Assembly (NCBI RefSeq): GCF_022921055.1
Contig: NZ_CP095061.1
Coordinates: forward strand, 1,899,501 to 1,963,500
Length of the DNA: 64,000 nucleotides
Direction of reading: 5' to 3'
Source of the DNA: Hymenobacter volaticus
GTDB lineage: Bacteria > Bacteroidota > Bacteroidia > Cytophagales > Hymenobacteraceae
Shown: piece after piece, positions 27,301 through 37,219 of the stretch
Numbering within the stretch: position 1 is the first letter of the stretch
Layout: every line of letters begins with the position of its first letter
The notes under the pieces: generated by a model
Seen by the model: only the letters and a program-made list of their open reading frames with translations
Told to the model about the DNA's origin: nothing
Databases searched by the model: none
Translations under genes and position numbers: made by a program

Positions 27301-28044
27301 ATGATTGCGCACTTATTGCCTATTGCTGTTTTGCTGCTAGCTAGTACAGCGGCTGCTGCCCAAAGTTCTTTACCACCGCCGGTTGAGCAGACTGGCGCGG
27401 CAGCCCGAGACAATATTAACGCGCTAGGGCGAGGCGACGCCGCCATCGTACGCAAACCCACCAGCGCGGGAGTAATCGGGTCGCCCTACGTTGACAACCG
27501 GTGGCTGTTGGCCCGGCTCACGCTTTCGACGAAAGTTCCGCTGGCGCCGGTACCGCTCAAGTACGATGCACTAAATCAGCGCCTGCTCATGCGCCCCTTC
27601 AACCGACCAACCGATTCACTACAGCTCGACGACCGAGCCGTGACGCGTTTCGAGCTGGACGATCCGGTTGCGGGAACTACCACCGTTCGGAAGCGAGTGT
27701 TTCGACGTTTCGAGGAAGCACCTGTGCCCAGCCAGCGCACCGACTACGTGGAGGTGTTGCACGAGGGGCGCTACGCGCTGCTGAAGCGGTACGTGAAGTT
27801 GATGCGCAGAGCCAACAATACCGGCGCGTACAATACCGGCCAGCAGTTCGACCAAGTTGAAGACAAAAACGTGTATTATCTGCGTCGTCCTGATGCTAGC
27901 TTGGTGTTGCTTAAACTGAGCGTGAAAACCTTGCAAGCGGCCATGCCTGAATTAGCCGCTGCCTTAAAGGAATCGGCAGCCGCTCAAAAAGCCAAAACCG
28001 ACGTGGAGTGGGCTAGCGTACTCAACGCCCTTGACCCTAAATAA
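27301..28044 (+). CDS. secreted hypothetical protein
   Basis: 247 residues. Signal peptide 1-20 (LASTAAAAQ). The mature protein is beta-rich with a central part RFELDDPVAGTTTVRKRVFRRF and YVEVLHEGRYALLKRYVKLM, and ends in an Ala/Lys-rich helix. No family is recognised. A strong terminator follows at 28063, so it is probably a single-gene transcript. Confidence 0.7.
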   Translation: MIAHLLPIAVLLLASTAAAAQSSLPPPVEQTGAAARDNINALGRGDAAIVRKPTSAGVIGSPYVDNRWLLARLTLSTKVPLAPVPLKYDALNQRLLMRPFNRPTDSLQLDDRAVTRFELDDPVAGTTTVRKRVFRRFEEAPVPSQRTDYVEVLHEGRYALLKRYVKLMRRANNTGAYNTGQQFDQVEDKNVYYLRRPDASLVLLKLSVKTLQAAMPELAAALKESAAAQKAKTDVEWASVLNALDPK

Positions 28045-28062
28045 CAAGCGCTGGGTTTCAAG

Positions 28063-28121
28063 CAAGTAGCCCAACAGTACCAGGGTTTTTATGTCTGGTA
28101 CTGTTGGGCTACTTGATTTTT
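28063..28121 (+). terminator. intrinsic terminator
   Basis: A 21-bp perfect stem (28063-28083 with 28095-28115) is followed by a T-rich tract. It separates the preceding plus-strand gene from the convergent META-domain gene and can serve both. Confidence 0.85.
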
Positions 28122-28152
28122 GCCGTGCGTTAATCGGCTACTGCACTACTTC

Positions 28153-28599
28153 TTAGTGCAGGTACACGGCGTGCAGCACGGCGGCAGGTTGCGTTGCTGC
28201 TTCAGTGAAAAGGCGCAACGTGTCGCCACTGATTTTGTATGTGCGCGTGTTGGTTAGGGCATTCATAAAGCCGGCTTCAGTGGCGAGAGCCGGACACGCC
28301 ATCTTGGTAGAAGCAAGCGGCCCGAAACGAAGTTGTCCATCGGCGGGGAGTTCAAACGTACCCCGGAACCGGTTGCAACCGCCGTTGCCTTCTACATTCA
28401 ACTCATTGGCTCGTAGCAGCAAATACACTTCGCCATCAGTTGGAACAGGAGCGGGCTGGCCCTCCAAGGTGCGAAGCACCCAACGAGTGTTGCGTAGTGA
28501 AGCCAATGGAGTAGTGGGCTGCGAAGCTGGAGAGGTGGACTGACAGGCTGCAAGTAGTAACAAGGGCAACCCAAGCACAATACGAGGCATGTAAAGCAT
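28153..28599 (-). CDS. META-domain lipoprotein (HslJ-like)
   Basis: 148 residues with a lipoprotein signal (lipobox LLAAC, Cys19). The mature protein has the META domain signature: NTRWVLRTLEG, NGGCNRFRGTFEL, FGPLASTKMACP, and FMNALTNTRTYKISGDTLRL. META/HslJ proteins are envelope proteins linked to stress resistance; the exact role is unknown. An alternative start three codons downstream (28590) cannot be excluded. It is divergent from the M28 peptidase gene. Confidence 0.85.
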   Translation of the reverse strand: MLYMPRIVLGLPLLLLAACQSTSPASQPTTPLASLRNTRWVLRTLEGQPAPVPTDGEVYLLLRANELNVEGNGGCNRFRGTFELPADGQLRFGPLASTKMACPALATEAGFMNALTNTRTYKISGDTLRLFTEAATQPAAVLHAVYLH

Positions 28600-28693
28600 A
28601 AGTCAAGAGAGAGTAATGGGCACTTGTAAGTAAAATATGAAAAGGTCTCAACTGAATTGTACAAGCAAATATGCAAAACGGTTAATTTGCGTC

Positions 28694-30046
28694 ATGCGTA
28701 AATTCCTCCCTACCGTTCTGTTTCTATTACTTTCAGTTCTCCACCTACAAGCACAAAAGAAAGCTGCGTCTACAGCCGCCGCAGGGGTATCAGCAGCTAC
28801 TGTGGAGCGCGTAATGCGCACGTTGGCTGCCGACAACATGCAAGGCAGGGCCGCTGCCAAACCGAGTGGTTTGCAAGCGGCACAGTTCTTGGCCGCCGAG
28901 TTTCAGCGCTTAAACCTACAAATGCTGCCGGGCCTTACAAGCTACGAACAGGTTTTTCCGGCGTACGAGACGCGCGTGGCCGCTTTATTTGTGACAATAA
29001 ACAATGTACCCGTAGCCAAGGACAAGGCCTTACTTATCTCCACTCAGCCCCACTTAAACTGGACCGATACCGACGAGCCCGCCACGCGGATTCTGGTGGT
29101 TGGCCCGCAGGATAAGTTTCAGCAATACATGCGCGACATCGTGCGGCCCCGCGAAAACACTGTGGTGCTGCTCGACCCAGTACATGCACCAGCCTTCAAG
29201 CGAGTAGCCGATTACCTAAGCCACAGCAACATCCGGGCAGAGAAAACGGAGAATCCATTCTCTAGCGTGGTGGTGCTAACGTCAGCGCTGCCCGAAGGGA
29301 AAGTAACCTTCAAGGTAGCCGCCAACACCACCATGCATCCTGTGGAACTGCGCAATGTTGTGGGCGTATTGCCGGGCAAAGATCCTGCCCGGGCTGCTGA
29401 GCAAGTGGTTTTCTCGGCTCACTACGACCACATCGGCTTTCTGCCTGCCGTAGCCGGTGATTCCATTGCCAACGGCGCCGATGACGATGCCAGCGGCACC
29501 ACGGCTGTGGTGGCGTTGGCTGAGTTTTTCAAAAAGAAAAACAACAACGCCCGCACCCTAATCTTTGTGGCTTTTACAGCCGAGGAAATCGGTGGCTTCG
29601 GCTCCCAATACTTCTCGAAGCAGCTTGATCCGGCCAAGATTATTGCCATGTTCAACATTGAAATGATTGGCAAACCATCCAAGTTTGGACCCAATGCCGC
29701 CTTTATCACAGGCTTCGAACGGTCTGATTTTGGTCCGTTGCTGCAAGCCAATCTAAAGGGCTCTGCTTTTCATGTTGAACCCGACCCATACCCCGAGCAG
29801 AACCTGTTTTACCGTTCCGATAACGCTACACTGGCCCGCTTAGGGGTGCCCGCGCACAGCATCAGCACCGACCAGATTCCTACTGACAAGCTCTATCACT
29901 CAGTAGACGACGAAATAGAATCGTTGAATTTGCCGAACATGACAGCCGTTATTAGCGGCATTGCCCGCAGTGCCACCGGTATCATCTCTGGTCAGCAGAC
30001 ACCCACTCGTATTGCGCCGGAAGCTGCCGCAACGCCCAAACCTTAG
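28694..30046 (+). CDS. secreted M28 family aminopeptidase
   Basis: 450 residues from the ATG at 28694; an upstream in-frame ATG at 28637 would add a poorly fitting tail. Signal peptide 1-20 (LHLQAQ). The zinc-peptidase core shows FSAHYDHIGF (His/Asp ligand region), ANGADDDASGTTAVVALAE (bridging Asp), FVAFTAEEIGGFGSQYF (catalytic Glu and ligand Glu), and the late HSVDDEIESL (His ligand). Family members remove N-terminal residues from peptides in the periplasm or outside. Confidence 0.9.
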   Translation: MRKFLPTVLFLLLSVLHLQAQKKAASTAAAGVSAATVERVMRTLAADNMQGRAAAKPSGLQAAQFLAAEFQRLNLQMLPGLTSYEQVFPAYETRVAALFVTINNVPVAKDKALLISTQPHLNWTDTDEPATRILVVGPQDKFQQYMRDIVRPRENTVVLLDPVHAPAFKRVADYLSHSNIRAEKTENPFSSVVVLTSALPEGKVTFKVAANTTMHPVELRNVVGVLPGKDPARAAEQVVFSAHYDHIGFLPAVAGDSIANGADDDASGTTAVVALAEFFKKKNNNARTLIFVAFTAEEIGGFGSQYFSKQLDPAKIIAMFNIEMIGKPSKFGPNAAFITGFERSDFGPLLQANLKGSAFHVEPDPYPEQNLFYRSDNATLARLGVPAHSISTDQIPTDKLYHSVDDEIESLNLPNMTAVISGIARSATGIISGQQTPTRIAPEAAATPKP

Positions 30047-30062
30047 GCGTAGGCTATAATTG

Positions 30063-30117
30063 AAAACAGGCAGTGCGAAGGGGTAGAATCATTCTACTCC
30101 TTCGCACTGCCTGTTTT
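30063..30117. terminator. bidirectional terminator
   Basis: A stem of about 23 bp with one mismatch (arms 30063-30086 and 30094-30117) is flanked by A- and T-runs, between the convergent M28 peptidase and TPR sensor kinase genes. Confidence 0.8.
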
Positions 30118-30199
30118 GTTTCTCTCCTAATGTTAGGTTGACGCTGCCGCAGCTCCTGCTAAGGCGTGGTGCTGGTAGCGTTGCACAGCATGAAATAGC

Positions 30200-32218
30200 T
30201 TAGGCTGCCGTATGCGTCTGAAACGATGGCTGACCTTGCGTAGGATCAACTTTAAGAATGTTGCCAGCCACTGGCAGTGTTACCCACACCATGGCGCCTC
30301 CTTCCGGACCCGCACTCATACCCAAAGTGCCACCGTGGCATTCAGCAAAAGTCCGGCATAATTGCAAGCCTAAGCCTGTGCCCTGAGCCGGGCCACCAGA
30401 GTTGCTAGCCCGTAGTTGCGGCTGCCGAGGGTGCAACACTTGCTTTAATTGGCTGATTGGCATGCCGGGTCCTGTATCTGTTACAGAAACACAGACCTGA
30501 GTTGGGTCGGTGGTGTCCGGGGTGGCTTGCAACCGGATAGTACCGCCGGTAGGAGTGAACTTCAGTGCATTACTGACCAGGTTGCGCAGGATAGTACGCA
30601 CCATGTTCTGATCGGCATACAAAACCAGATGAGGATCCGCATCATACTGAAGCTGAACCTGATTGGAGTGGGCACTGGTTTGAAACAGCTCGTAGCACTC
30701 CGACAATAGCTCTCGCGCATGCAGATGTTCAGGATGGCAGCTTAGTTCACCTGTCTGGCTAACTGCCCAATTCAACAAGTTGTCGAGTAAGCCATTGAGA
30801 CTTTGGGCCGATTCTCGGACTAGTTCTGGCAAGTGGCGGAGCCCTTCTTGGTCGTTGGTTCGTTGATAGAAGCTGATCAGCTCCGTTACCCCGGTAAAGG
30901 CCATTACTGGTCCGCGTAGGTCATGCGCTATAATGGCATAAAGCCGCGCCTTAGAGTCGGCAAGTTGGCGAAGCTCATGGGCCGCATCTTCCAGAGCTGT
31001 GTTTTTCGCTGCTACTAGTTGGTGCTGAGCCGCTAGTTCTTGGCGGCTTCGTAGGAGCTGACCGTATAGCAGGCTTCCGACCACTACAAGCAGCAGCAGG
31101 CCGCCCACTATCACCCCAAGCAACTGAATACGGTCCTCGTCCCGCTCAACGCGTAGTTGCGTTACCTTTTGACGCTGCGTGAGAAGTCGGATGTTGTCTT
31201 CTTGCTCGTGCGTATTGTAGCGGCTCTGAAGGGTAGCCATGGCCCGCGTGTTTACCTCCGTCACTAGACTGTCGCGCAGGTGCTGAAAACGCTGCTGCAT
31301 GCGATAAGCTTGTTGGTATTGACCTAGTGCGGCATGGCTCTCAGCAAGTTGCTGATAGGAGTTCTGCTGCCGTTCGGGCGAACCTACTTGCCGGGCATAA
31401 CGCATTCCAAGCGTAGCGGCATCCAGCGCCGGCTGAAGTTGCTGCTGGGCTCGTAGCACCACCGATAAATGGGTATACGCTCCCGACAAGCCGTATTCAT
31501 CACCTAGCACTCGATACAGCATTACCGCCTCTAGCAAACTCGTGCGCGCCGAGTCAGGCTGTTGCTGGCGGGCCTGCACCTTGCCGAGCGTGAAGAGACT
31601 GTTAGCTTGGCCGGGGAGATTGTCGAGAATCGCAAACAACAGCAAAGCACGCCGGATATATTGGTTGGCTTGCTTGAGACTGTCTTGCTGCCAAGCTACA
31701 TCAGCTAAGTTGGTCAGAAATAGGGCTTGATCAGCAGAATCGTGGCGTTGCTCAGCTAAAAGCAACCCCATGTTGTAGAACCTTGCCGCAGTAGCGAAAT
31801 GACTATGCAGAATGTGGCACTTGGCCATGCCGTTGTAAGCATAGCCCATCGCCTTCTTCATGCCCAGGGACCTGAACATGCGCAAAGCGGCTAAATGCTG
31901 CTTTAATGCTTCGTCGGCGCTTCCGGCTAAGGTCATGCAGGTGCCGAGGTCATTGTGGCAACGGGCTTCGCCCCGGAGGTAATGGAGTTTGCGAGCTAGC
32001 GCAATGCCCTGTTCGGCATAACGGCGTGCGCGCGGTAGATCAGAGTGACTTAAGTTCCAGCATAATTCGTCGAGCAGCACTACGCGCATGGTATCGGTAG
32101 GCTTAGTAAGAGCTAACTGCCTTTGTAGACTGTCAAGAACAGCCGGGTTGGCACTTTGCGCCTCCGCTGCCGAGATAGATAAAGTAAATAGGGTAAAAAA
32201 GAGTAATAATGTTTTCAC
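30200..32218 (-). CDS. TPR-containing sensor histidine kinase
   Basis: 672 residues. A signal peptide (1-20) leads into about 300 residues of tetratricopeptide repeats (for example YNGMAKCHILHSHFATAARF), then one membrane helix at about 362-384, a coiled segment and a histidine kinase core: H432 in IIAHDLRGPV, N box in NLVSNALKFTPTGG, VTDTGPGM and the G2 box GTGLGLQLC. The architecture is typical of Bacteroidota two-component sensors with periplasmic TPRs. No response regulator is adjacent, so it is an orphan kinase in this window. Confidence 0.9.
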   Translation of the reverse strand: MKTLLLFFTLFTLSISAAEAQSANPAVLDSLQRQLALTKPTDTMRVVLLDELCWNLSHSDLPRARRYAEQGIALARKLHYLRGEARCHNDLGTCMTLAGSADEALKQHLAALRMFRSLGMKKAMGYAYNGMAKCHILHSHFATAARFYNMGLLLAEQRHDSADQALFLTNLADVAWQQDSLKQANQYIRRALLLFAILDNLPGQANSLFTLGKVQARQQQPDSARTSLLEAVMLYRVLGDEYGLSGAYTHLSVVLRAQQQLQPALDAATLGMRYARQVGSPERQQNSYQQLAESHAALGQYQQAYRMQQRFQHLRDSLVTEVNTRAMATLQSRYNTHEQEDNIRLLTQRQKVTQLRVERDEDRIQLLGVIVGGLLLLVVVGSLLYGQLLRSRQELAAQHQLVAAKNTALEDAAHELRQLADSKARLYAIIAHDLRGPVMAFTGVTELISFYQRTNDQEGLRHLPELVRESAQSLNGLLDNLLNWAVSQTGELSCHPEHLHARELLSECYELFQTSAHSNQVQLQYDADPHLVLYADQNMVRTILRNLVSNALKFTPTGGTIRLQATPDTTDPTQVCVSVTDTGPGMPISQLKQVLHPRQPQLRASNSGGPAQGTGLGLQLCRTFAECHGGTLGMSAGPEGGAMVWVTLPVAGNILKVDPTQGQPSFQTHTAA

Positions 32219-32735
32219 AATAACCTAAAGAAAGTAGCCGCTGACCGACTGGTCAAATCTACGTATAATTCTATGTTACTTACTCAATTCGTTAAAGCTT
32301 AACCTATATGAATAAGAAAATAAAACAGATTTAGTGCAAGTGTAAGTGCGGCTCCTCCTTGCCAGTATCTACTTCGGTATGTGGTATGACAATTCGAGTG
32401 TGGCTTGTATTGCTGTATAAAAAATAAAATCAATGCATAACCTCTGTATATGGCCTAGGCAACGTGTAAGAGGGTATATTAACAACTATCAGGATAAAAC
32501 AGTATACGTAAATGAGTTTATTGAAATAAAATATATTTTATGTGCTAATACCTTCCTTGGTAGCTTCGAGTATGGTGCTAGCCCAACTACATCTTAGGCA
32601 TATTCTGACAACCGAGCTTAGCCGTGAAATGAAAAATAATGCAATTGCAAACATCCCATTTTTAGGTAATTCATACGCTAGAAATTCGATGTGAATTATA
32701 CTCAAGTACTGAGCTGCTTCAGGACATATACGTTC
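32219..32735. other. AT-rich intergenic region without recognised gene
   Basis: This 517-base stretch between two minus-strand genes is visibly AT-rich compared with its surroundings. No ORF longer than a few codons, tRNA or clear terminator hairpin was found in it. It presumably holds the promoter of the TPR kinase at its left end. Confidence 0.5.
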
Positions 32736-33593
32736 TTAATGGGGCAATCTTACGCTTAGGCCTGCACCCAGGTAAGGACCAGTAGGGGCATACGAAGCAG
32801 TGCCAGGACCATTGCCAGCTGTTACATCGAGGCGGAGACCAGAGAACGGGCGCCAGTATACGCCGGAGGTTAGGCCCGGTTGCCATCCTGCCGCACGTTG
32901 CCATGTGGTATAAGTCTCCGCGAAAAATCCGAAATGTTCACCCAATGGTCCGTTCAAGGCCAGAGTGCCTAGGTATTGACCCCTACTAGTGTCGGCCGCT
33001 TTGAAGCCGCGTTGCCGAAAGCCAAAGTTCATTTCCAAGCCAAACCGCTTGCCGAGTTGTTGAGAGACCAGCAAGCGAACTGCTGGCTCGTACACCTTGT
33101 TGAGGTATGAGTCATCGCCATTGCGGAGCGTCATTTCGGCTAGCACTGCCACTTGAGAGCGGTTGTCTTGGTTAGAGGAAGCCAGCATTTTGGCGCCAAC
33201 TGTAAGCGGCGCAAAGCCCGTTGGGCCAGATGTAGAGATTGGCACCTGCCCAACTTCAGGGACGAAAGTGGTTTTCGATTCCGGCGAATGACGGTAGTTT
33301 TGCTCTACCCGTAATTCCATTAGTCCCCAGAAACCGACTCGCAATAAACCCCGCGAAAAAGCCGGTGAAGCACCGTCAGCGGTGCGTAACTGGCGCTGGC
33401 TACCTACTTCAAGCTGCACCTGCCCGGGCCGTAGGATATTGGTCGTGACGGTTTGACCGGGCCGGTCGGGCCGAATGTTGCGGATGAAAGGAGTGTCGGC
33501 ATTGTCGACGTTAGGGTCAACAGTCTGAGCCAGAGTGCGGGCCGAACCGGCAAGTAAAAAGCCGGTGGCAGTCAGCAGGGTGGAGATGCGCAT
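32736..33593 (-). CDS. outer-membrane transporter-like beta-barrel
   Basis: 285 residues from the ATG at 33593, chosen because it begins a signal peptide (MRISTLLTATGFLLAGSA, cleavage near LAQ). The mature part has alternating beta-strand character: NILRPGQVQLEVGSQRQ, GLLRVGFWGLMELRVEQNYR and a terminal SVRLPH. It resembles the MetA-pathway-of-phenol-degradation type outer-membrane proteins. It ends the minus-strand metal-efflux cluster, so an accessory outer-membrane role is possible but not shown. Confidence 0.65.
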   Translation of the reverse strand: MRISTLLTATGFLLAGSARTLAQTVDPNVDNADTPFIRNIRPDRPGQTVTTNILRPGQVQLEVGSQRQLRTADGASPAFSRGLLRVGFWGLMELRVEQNYRHSPESKTTFVPEVGQVPISTSGPTGFAPLTVGAKMLASSNQDNRSQVAVLAEMTLRNGDDSYLNKVYEPAVRLLVSQQLGKRFGLEMNFGFRQRGFKAADTSRGQYLGTLALNGPLGEHFGFFAETYTTWQRAAGWQPGLTSGVYWRPFSGLRLDVTAGNGPGTASYAPTGPYLGAGLSVRLPH

Positions 33594-33666
33594 GTCTTCC
33601 GGACGCCAGTGCGCCGAAGAAAGTTCGTCTCTACCAGAAACGTAACCTACGAGCACTAAGCTGGCA

Positions 33667-33810
33667 CTACGAGACAGAAGCAGAAGTACCAGTATTTTTC
33701 AGAGCTACGGGACGTGGAATAGTCGGCGCTTTTGCGTGTGTGCATTTCCTCAACAACAAGAAAGCACCAATGCTGCCTAGCACCGATGCTTTCAATGTAA
33801 AATACTTCAT
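33667..33810 (-). CDS. putative small membrane-associated protein
   Basis: A 47-codon ORF with ATG at 33810 and TAG at 33667. It begins MKYFTLKASVLGSIGAF, a hydrophobic stretch with a preceding Lys, then a Lys/Arg and Pro-rich tail. It lies between the RND pump and the beta-barrel gene on the same strand, 65 bases after the pump. No family recognised; coding status rests only on position and signal-like composition. Confidence 0.4.
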   Translation of the reverse strand: MKYFTLKASVLGSIGAFLLLRKCTHAKAPTIPRPVALKNTGTSASVS

Positions 33811-33875
33811 CCTGAAGCTATAGATGCCTGTCAGTACCGATTCGTGCTGAGTTATTGGACTCTGATAAACAGGCG

Positions 33876-36800
33876 TTAATGCACCAGCACTGGCTCTTGC
33901 TGCTCAACTGCGAGTTCCGGTTGCGGGCCATACTTGGAATGCTCGGCGCGGTAGGCCCGCTCGAAAATGAGGGGGAAGATGAACAGCGTCAGAATGGTGC
34001 CCGTAATCAGCCCGCCGATAACTACAATGGCTAGTGGCTTAGAGGTTTCGGAGCCGATGCCGGTGCTCATGGCGGCGGGCATCAGGCCGATGGTGGCCAT
34101 CAGGGCCGTCATTACTACGGGGCGCACACGGCTCGTGACGCCGTCAGCAATGCTGAAGTTGAGGCTGAGCTTGCGCACCATGTTCTGCTTGAACACTGAT
34201 ATCAGAATGACGCCGTTTTGGATGCAGATGCCGAAGAGGGCAATGAACCCGATACCGGCCGAAATGCTGAAGTTGGTATGGGTGATTAGCAGCGCCGCAA
34301 TACCGCCAATAATGGCAAACGGCACGTTGAGCAGCACCAGTCCGGCGTCTTTCAAATTGCCGAACAGTATGAAGAGAATAAAGAAAATCAGGGCCAGCGA
34401 AACCGGAACCACTTGGGTGAGGCGTTCGGTGGCGCGGCGCTGGTTTTCGAAGTCGCCAGTCCATTTCATGCTGTAGCCTTTGGGCAAGCTCACCACCTTA
34501 TTCACCTCGCGCTGGGCTTCCTCAATGGTGCTGCCCATGTCGCGGCCCCGGATGCTGAACTTCACGGCCGAGAAACGCTGGTTGTCGTCGCGGTAGATGA
34601 GCGAGGGGCCCGTAACGTCTTCGATGGTCGCAATTTCGGAGAGGGGCACGGATTTGCCGTTTTGGGTAGGCACCATCAGGGCTGCAATCTGGCGGTTCGA
34701 CTCGCGGAACTGCTGTTGGTAGCGCACCCGGATGGGGAATTTCCGCTCGCCTTCGTACATCTGCGAGGCCTGCTTGCCGCCCACGGCCATTTCCAGCACG
34801 GCGTTGGCGTCGGATTTGCTCACGCCGTAGCTGGCCATGCGCCTCTCGTCTAGCTCCACGTGCAGTTCCGGCTGCCCGATGTTGCGGAGCACACCCAAAT
34901 CGTCGATGCCCTTGATGTGCTTGAGCACGCCGTATACTTGGCGGCCTTTTTGTTCCATCAGCTTGAGGTCGTTGCCGTAAATTTTCACTGCAATAGAGCC
35001 TTTCACGCCGGAAGCAGCTTCTTCCACGTTGTCGGTGATGGGCTGCGAAAAGTTGAAATCCACGCCGGGAAAGCGGTTAAGCTTTTCCTTCATGCCCGCA
35101 ATCAGGGCCTCGCGCTTGTCTTTGTGCTTCATCTCGGCCTGCACCTCCGGCGTGTGCTTGAGCTGCACCAGAAACTCGTTGTTATAGAAGCCGGTCGGGT
35201 CGGTACCGTCGTTGGGACGGCCGGTTTGACTTACCACGTCGCCCACCTCGGGGAAACTGAGGAACACGCGGCGCATCTCGTTGCAAAGCTTGTTGCTTTC
35301 TTCCAGCGAAATACTCAGCGGCAACTGCGCCCGCACATAAATGGAGCCTTCATTCAGCTCGGGCAAAAACTCGGAGCCTAGAAAGTGGAAAGAACCCATG
35401 CCCACCACCACAGCCACGGTGGCTACCAGTAGGCTGGCAGTTTTACGGGCGTAGGTGAAAGCAAAGAACCGTTGCGCGCCCTTGTTGATGCCGCGCACAA
35501 AGAAGTTGTCTTTCTCTACCACGTTCTTCTTCAGCAAGATGCTAGTAAGCACCGGCACCAGCGTAAGCGTGAAGATGAGCGCCCCGAGCAGGGCAAAGCC
35601 CAACGTCCAGGCCAGCGGCGAAAATACTTTGCCTTCCACTTTCTCGAACGAGAAGATGGGTAGCAACGCCGTGATGATGATGGCCTTGGAGAAGAAAATG
35701 GCTTTCCCCATGTCGCGGCCGGTTTTCTTGATCAAACCCGACTTCGCAAGCTTGTTGAACTTCTCCATGCCCATCTTGTGGGCCTTGTGGTCGAGGGCTA
35801 CGAACAGCCCCTCCACCATCACCACCGCTCCGTCGATAATGATGCCGAAGTCGATGGCGCCCATACTCAACAGGTTGGCGCTCATGCCTTTCAGCCGCAA
35901 ACAGATGAAGGCGAACAGCAAGGCCAGCGGAATAATCACCGACACGATAACTGTAGTGCGCCAGTCGGCCATGAACACGAACACGATAACTGTCACGAGC
36001 ACAATGCCTTCCAGCAAGTTGTGAATTACGGTTTCGGTGCTGAAGTCGATGAGTTGCTGCCGGTCGTAGAAGGTGTGGATTTGCACGCCGGCCGGTAGAA
36101 TCTTCTCGTTAAGCAGCGTCACCTTGTCTTTGAGGCGAGCAATAACTTCGGACGGATTTTCACCCTTGCGCATCACCACTATGCCTTCCAGCACGTCGTC
36201 GTTGAGGCCACGCCCCACCCGGCCTAGCCGTGGCAGCGCCGACTCCTGCACCTGCGCCACGTCCTTCACCAGAATTGGGGCCCCGTTCACGTTCTTGATG
36301 ACCGTGTTGTTGATGTCGGAAATGTTGTTAAGTAGGCCGATGCCGCGCACCACGTAGTTCTGCTGACCCTGGTTTATCACGTCGCCGCCCACGTTGATGT
36401 TGGAGCGCTGAATCGTGTTGTAGAGGTCGAGGGGCGTGATGTTGAAGGTCTGAAGCTTGCCGGGGTTCACGCTGATTTCGTAGGCTTTCACTTCCCCGCC
36501 GAAGCTGTTTACGTCGGCCACGCCAGGCACGGCTTTCAGGTTGCGTTCCACCACCCAATCCTGAATGGTTTTCAACTCGCGCGTCGTCTTGTCCTTGCTC
36601 TGGAGCGTATAGCGGAAAATTTCGCCGGTGGGGCCGTAGGGCGGTTGCACGTCGGGTTCGGCGCCTTCGGGCAGGTCGGCCTGGCTGAGCAGGTTGTTGA
36701 CTTGCACGCGGGCAAAGGCATCGTCCACACCATCATCGAAAATCACCTTCACCACCGACAGCCCGAAGAGAGTAGTGGACCGGATGCTGGTTTTCTTCTG

Positions 36801-37037
36801 CACCGGATTGAGAGAAATTTCAATCGGAGCCGTCACAAACTTCTCAATCTCCTCGGCCGAGCGGCCGGGCCACTGCGTGATAATGGTAATTTCCGTGTTC
36901 GTAACGTCCGGAAACGCCTCAATTGGCGTGTTGCGGTAGCTTATCACCCCGGCCACGATGACGGCCAGCGTCATCAGGAACACGAAGCCCCGGTTTTTAA
37001 GCGAAAAGGCAATAATGCCCTGAATGAATTTATTCAT
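33876..37037 (-). CDS. CusA/CzcA family heavy-metal RND efflux pump
   Basis: 1053 residues, normal length. N-terminal helix then the periplasmic porter start NTPIEAFPDVTNTEITI, typical of metal-efflux RND pumps; the proton-relay helix reads IDFGIIIDGAVVMVEG; PVLTSILLKK, FLGSEFLPELNEGSIYV and the C-terminal RPVVMTALMATIGLMPAA are conserved. It exports divalent or monovalent metal cations using the proton gradient. It is encoded between the adaptor and outer-membrane genes of the same cluster, and the regulator pair at 40173-42285 is on the same strand. Metal specificity cannot be read. Confidence 0.93.
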   Translation of the reverse strand: MNKFIQGIIAFSLKNRGFVFLMTLAVIVAGVISYRNTPIEAFPDVTNTEITIITQWPGRSAEEIEKFVTAPIEISLNPVQKKTSIRSTTLFGLSVVKVIFDDGVDDAFARVQVNNLLSQADLPEGAEPDVQPPYGPTGEIFRYTLQSKDKTTRELKTIQDWVVERNLKAVPGVADVNSFGGEVKAYEISVNPGKLQTFNITPLDLYNTIQRSNINVGGDVINQGQQNYVVRGIGLLNNISDINNTVIKNVNGAPILVKDVAQVQESALPRLGRVGRGLNDDVLEGIVVMRKGENPSEVIARLKDKVTLLNEKILPAGVQIHTFYDRQQLIDFSTETVIHNLLEGIVLVTVIVFVFMADWRTTVIVSVIIPLALLFAFICLRLKGMSANLLSMGAIDFGIIIDGAVVMVEGLFVALDHKAHKMGMEKFNKLAKSGLIKKTGRDMGKAIFFSKAIIITALLPIFSFEKVEGKVFSPLAWTLGFALLGALIFTLTLVPVLTSILLKKNVVEKDNFFVRGINKGAQRFFAFTYARKTASLLVATVAVVVGMGSFHFLGSEFLPELNEGSIYVRAQLPLSISLEESNKLCNEMRRVFLSFPEVGDVVSQTGRPNDGTDPTGFYNNEFLVQLKHTPEVQAEMKHKDKREALIAGMKEKLNRFPGVDFNFSQPITDNVEEAASGVKGSIAVKIYGNDLKLMEQKGRQVYGVLKHIKGIDDLGVLRNIGQPELHVELDERRMASYGVSKSDANAVLEMAVGGKQASQMYEGERKFPIRVRYQQQFRESNRQIAALMVPTQNGKSVPLSEIATIEDVTGPSLIYRDDNQRFSAVKFSIRGRDMGSTIEEAQREVNKVVSLPKGYSMKWTGDFENQRRATERLTQVVPVSLALIFFILFILFGNLKDAGLVLLNVPFAIIGGIAALLITHTNFSISAGIGFIALFGICIQNGVILISVFKQNMVRKLSLNFSIADGVTSRVRPVVMTALMATIGLMPAAMSTGIGSETSKPLAIVVIGGLITGTILTLFIFPLIFERAYRAEHSKYGPQPELAVEQQEPVLVH

Positions 37038-37064
37038 GATAAGTCGTGGCTGACTATATAGGTG

Positions 37065-37211
37065 TCGTCAGGCTGAGCGAAGTATCTCGCGGGCTGACGT
37101 TGATATGGGTATTGGTCGTGCTGCGCTTGCCGAAGCATCTCGTGTGCATCGCTGCGCAAGTGTCAGGTTTTACTACACTGGCGAGAGAAGCGCTTCAACT
37201 CTGCTCAGCAG
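37065..37211. repeat. interspersed palindromic repeat, family 1, decayed double copy
   Basis: Degenerate arms of the family-1 element occur in tandem: a GTCAGGCTGAGCGAAG arm at 37067, a second GCCGAAGCATCTCG at 37129-37142 and a right-arm relic GCGAGAGAAGCGCTTC at 37181-37196. It fills the gap between the pump and adaptor genes. Confidence 0.6.
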
Positions 37212-37219
37212 ACGCGCAG

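Noticed and set aside
34144..34464. Frameshift in the RND pump
   Set aside because: The 1053-codon frame is uninterrupted and carries all conserved parts; the extra frame is a shadow.
34413..36098. Several long plus-strand frames opposite the RND pump
   Set aside because: They are antisense shadows of a highly GC-biased gene with a complete family match on the minus strand.
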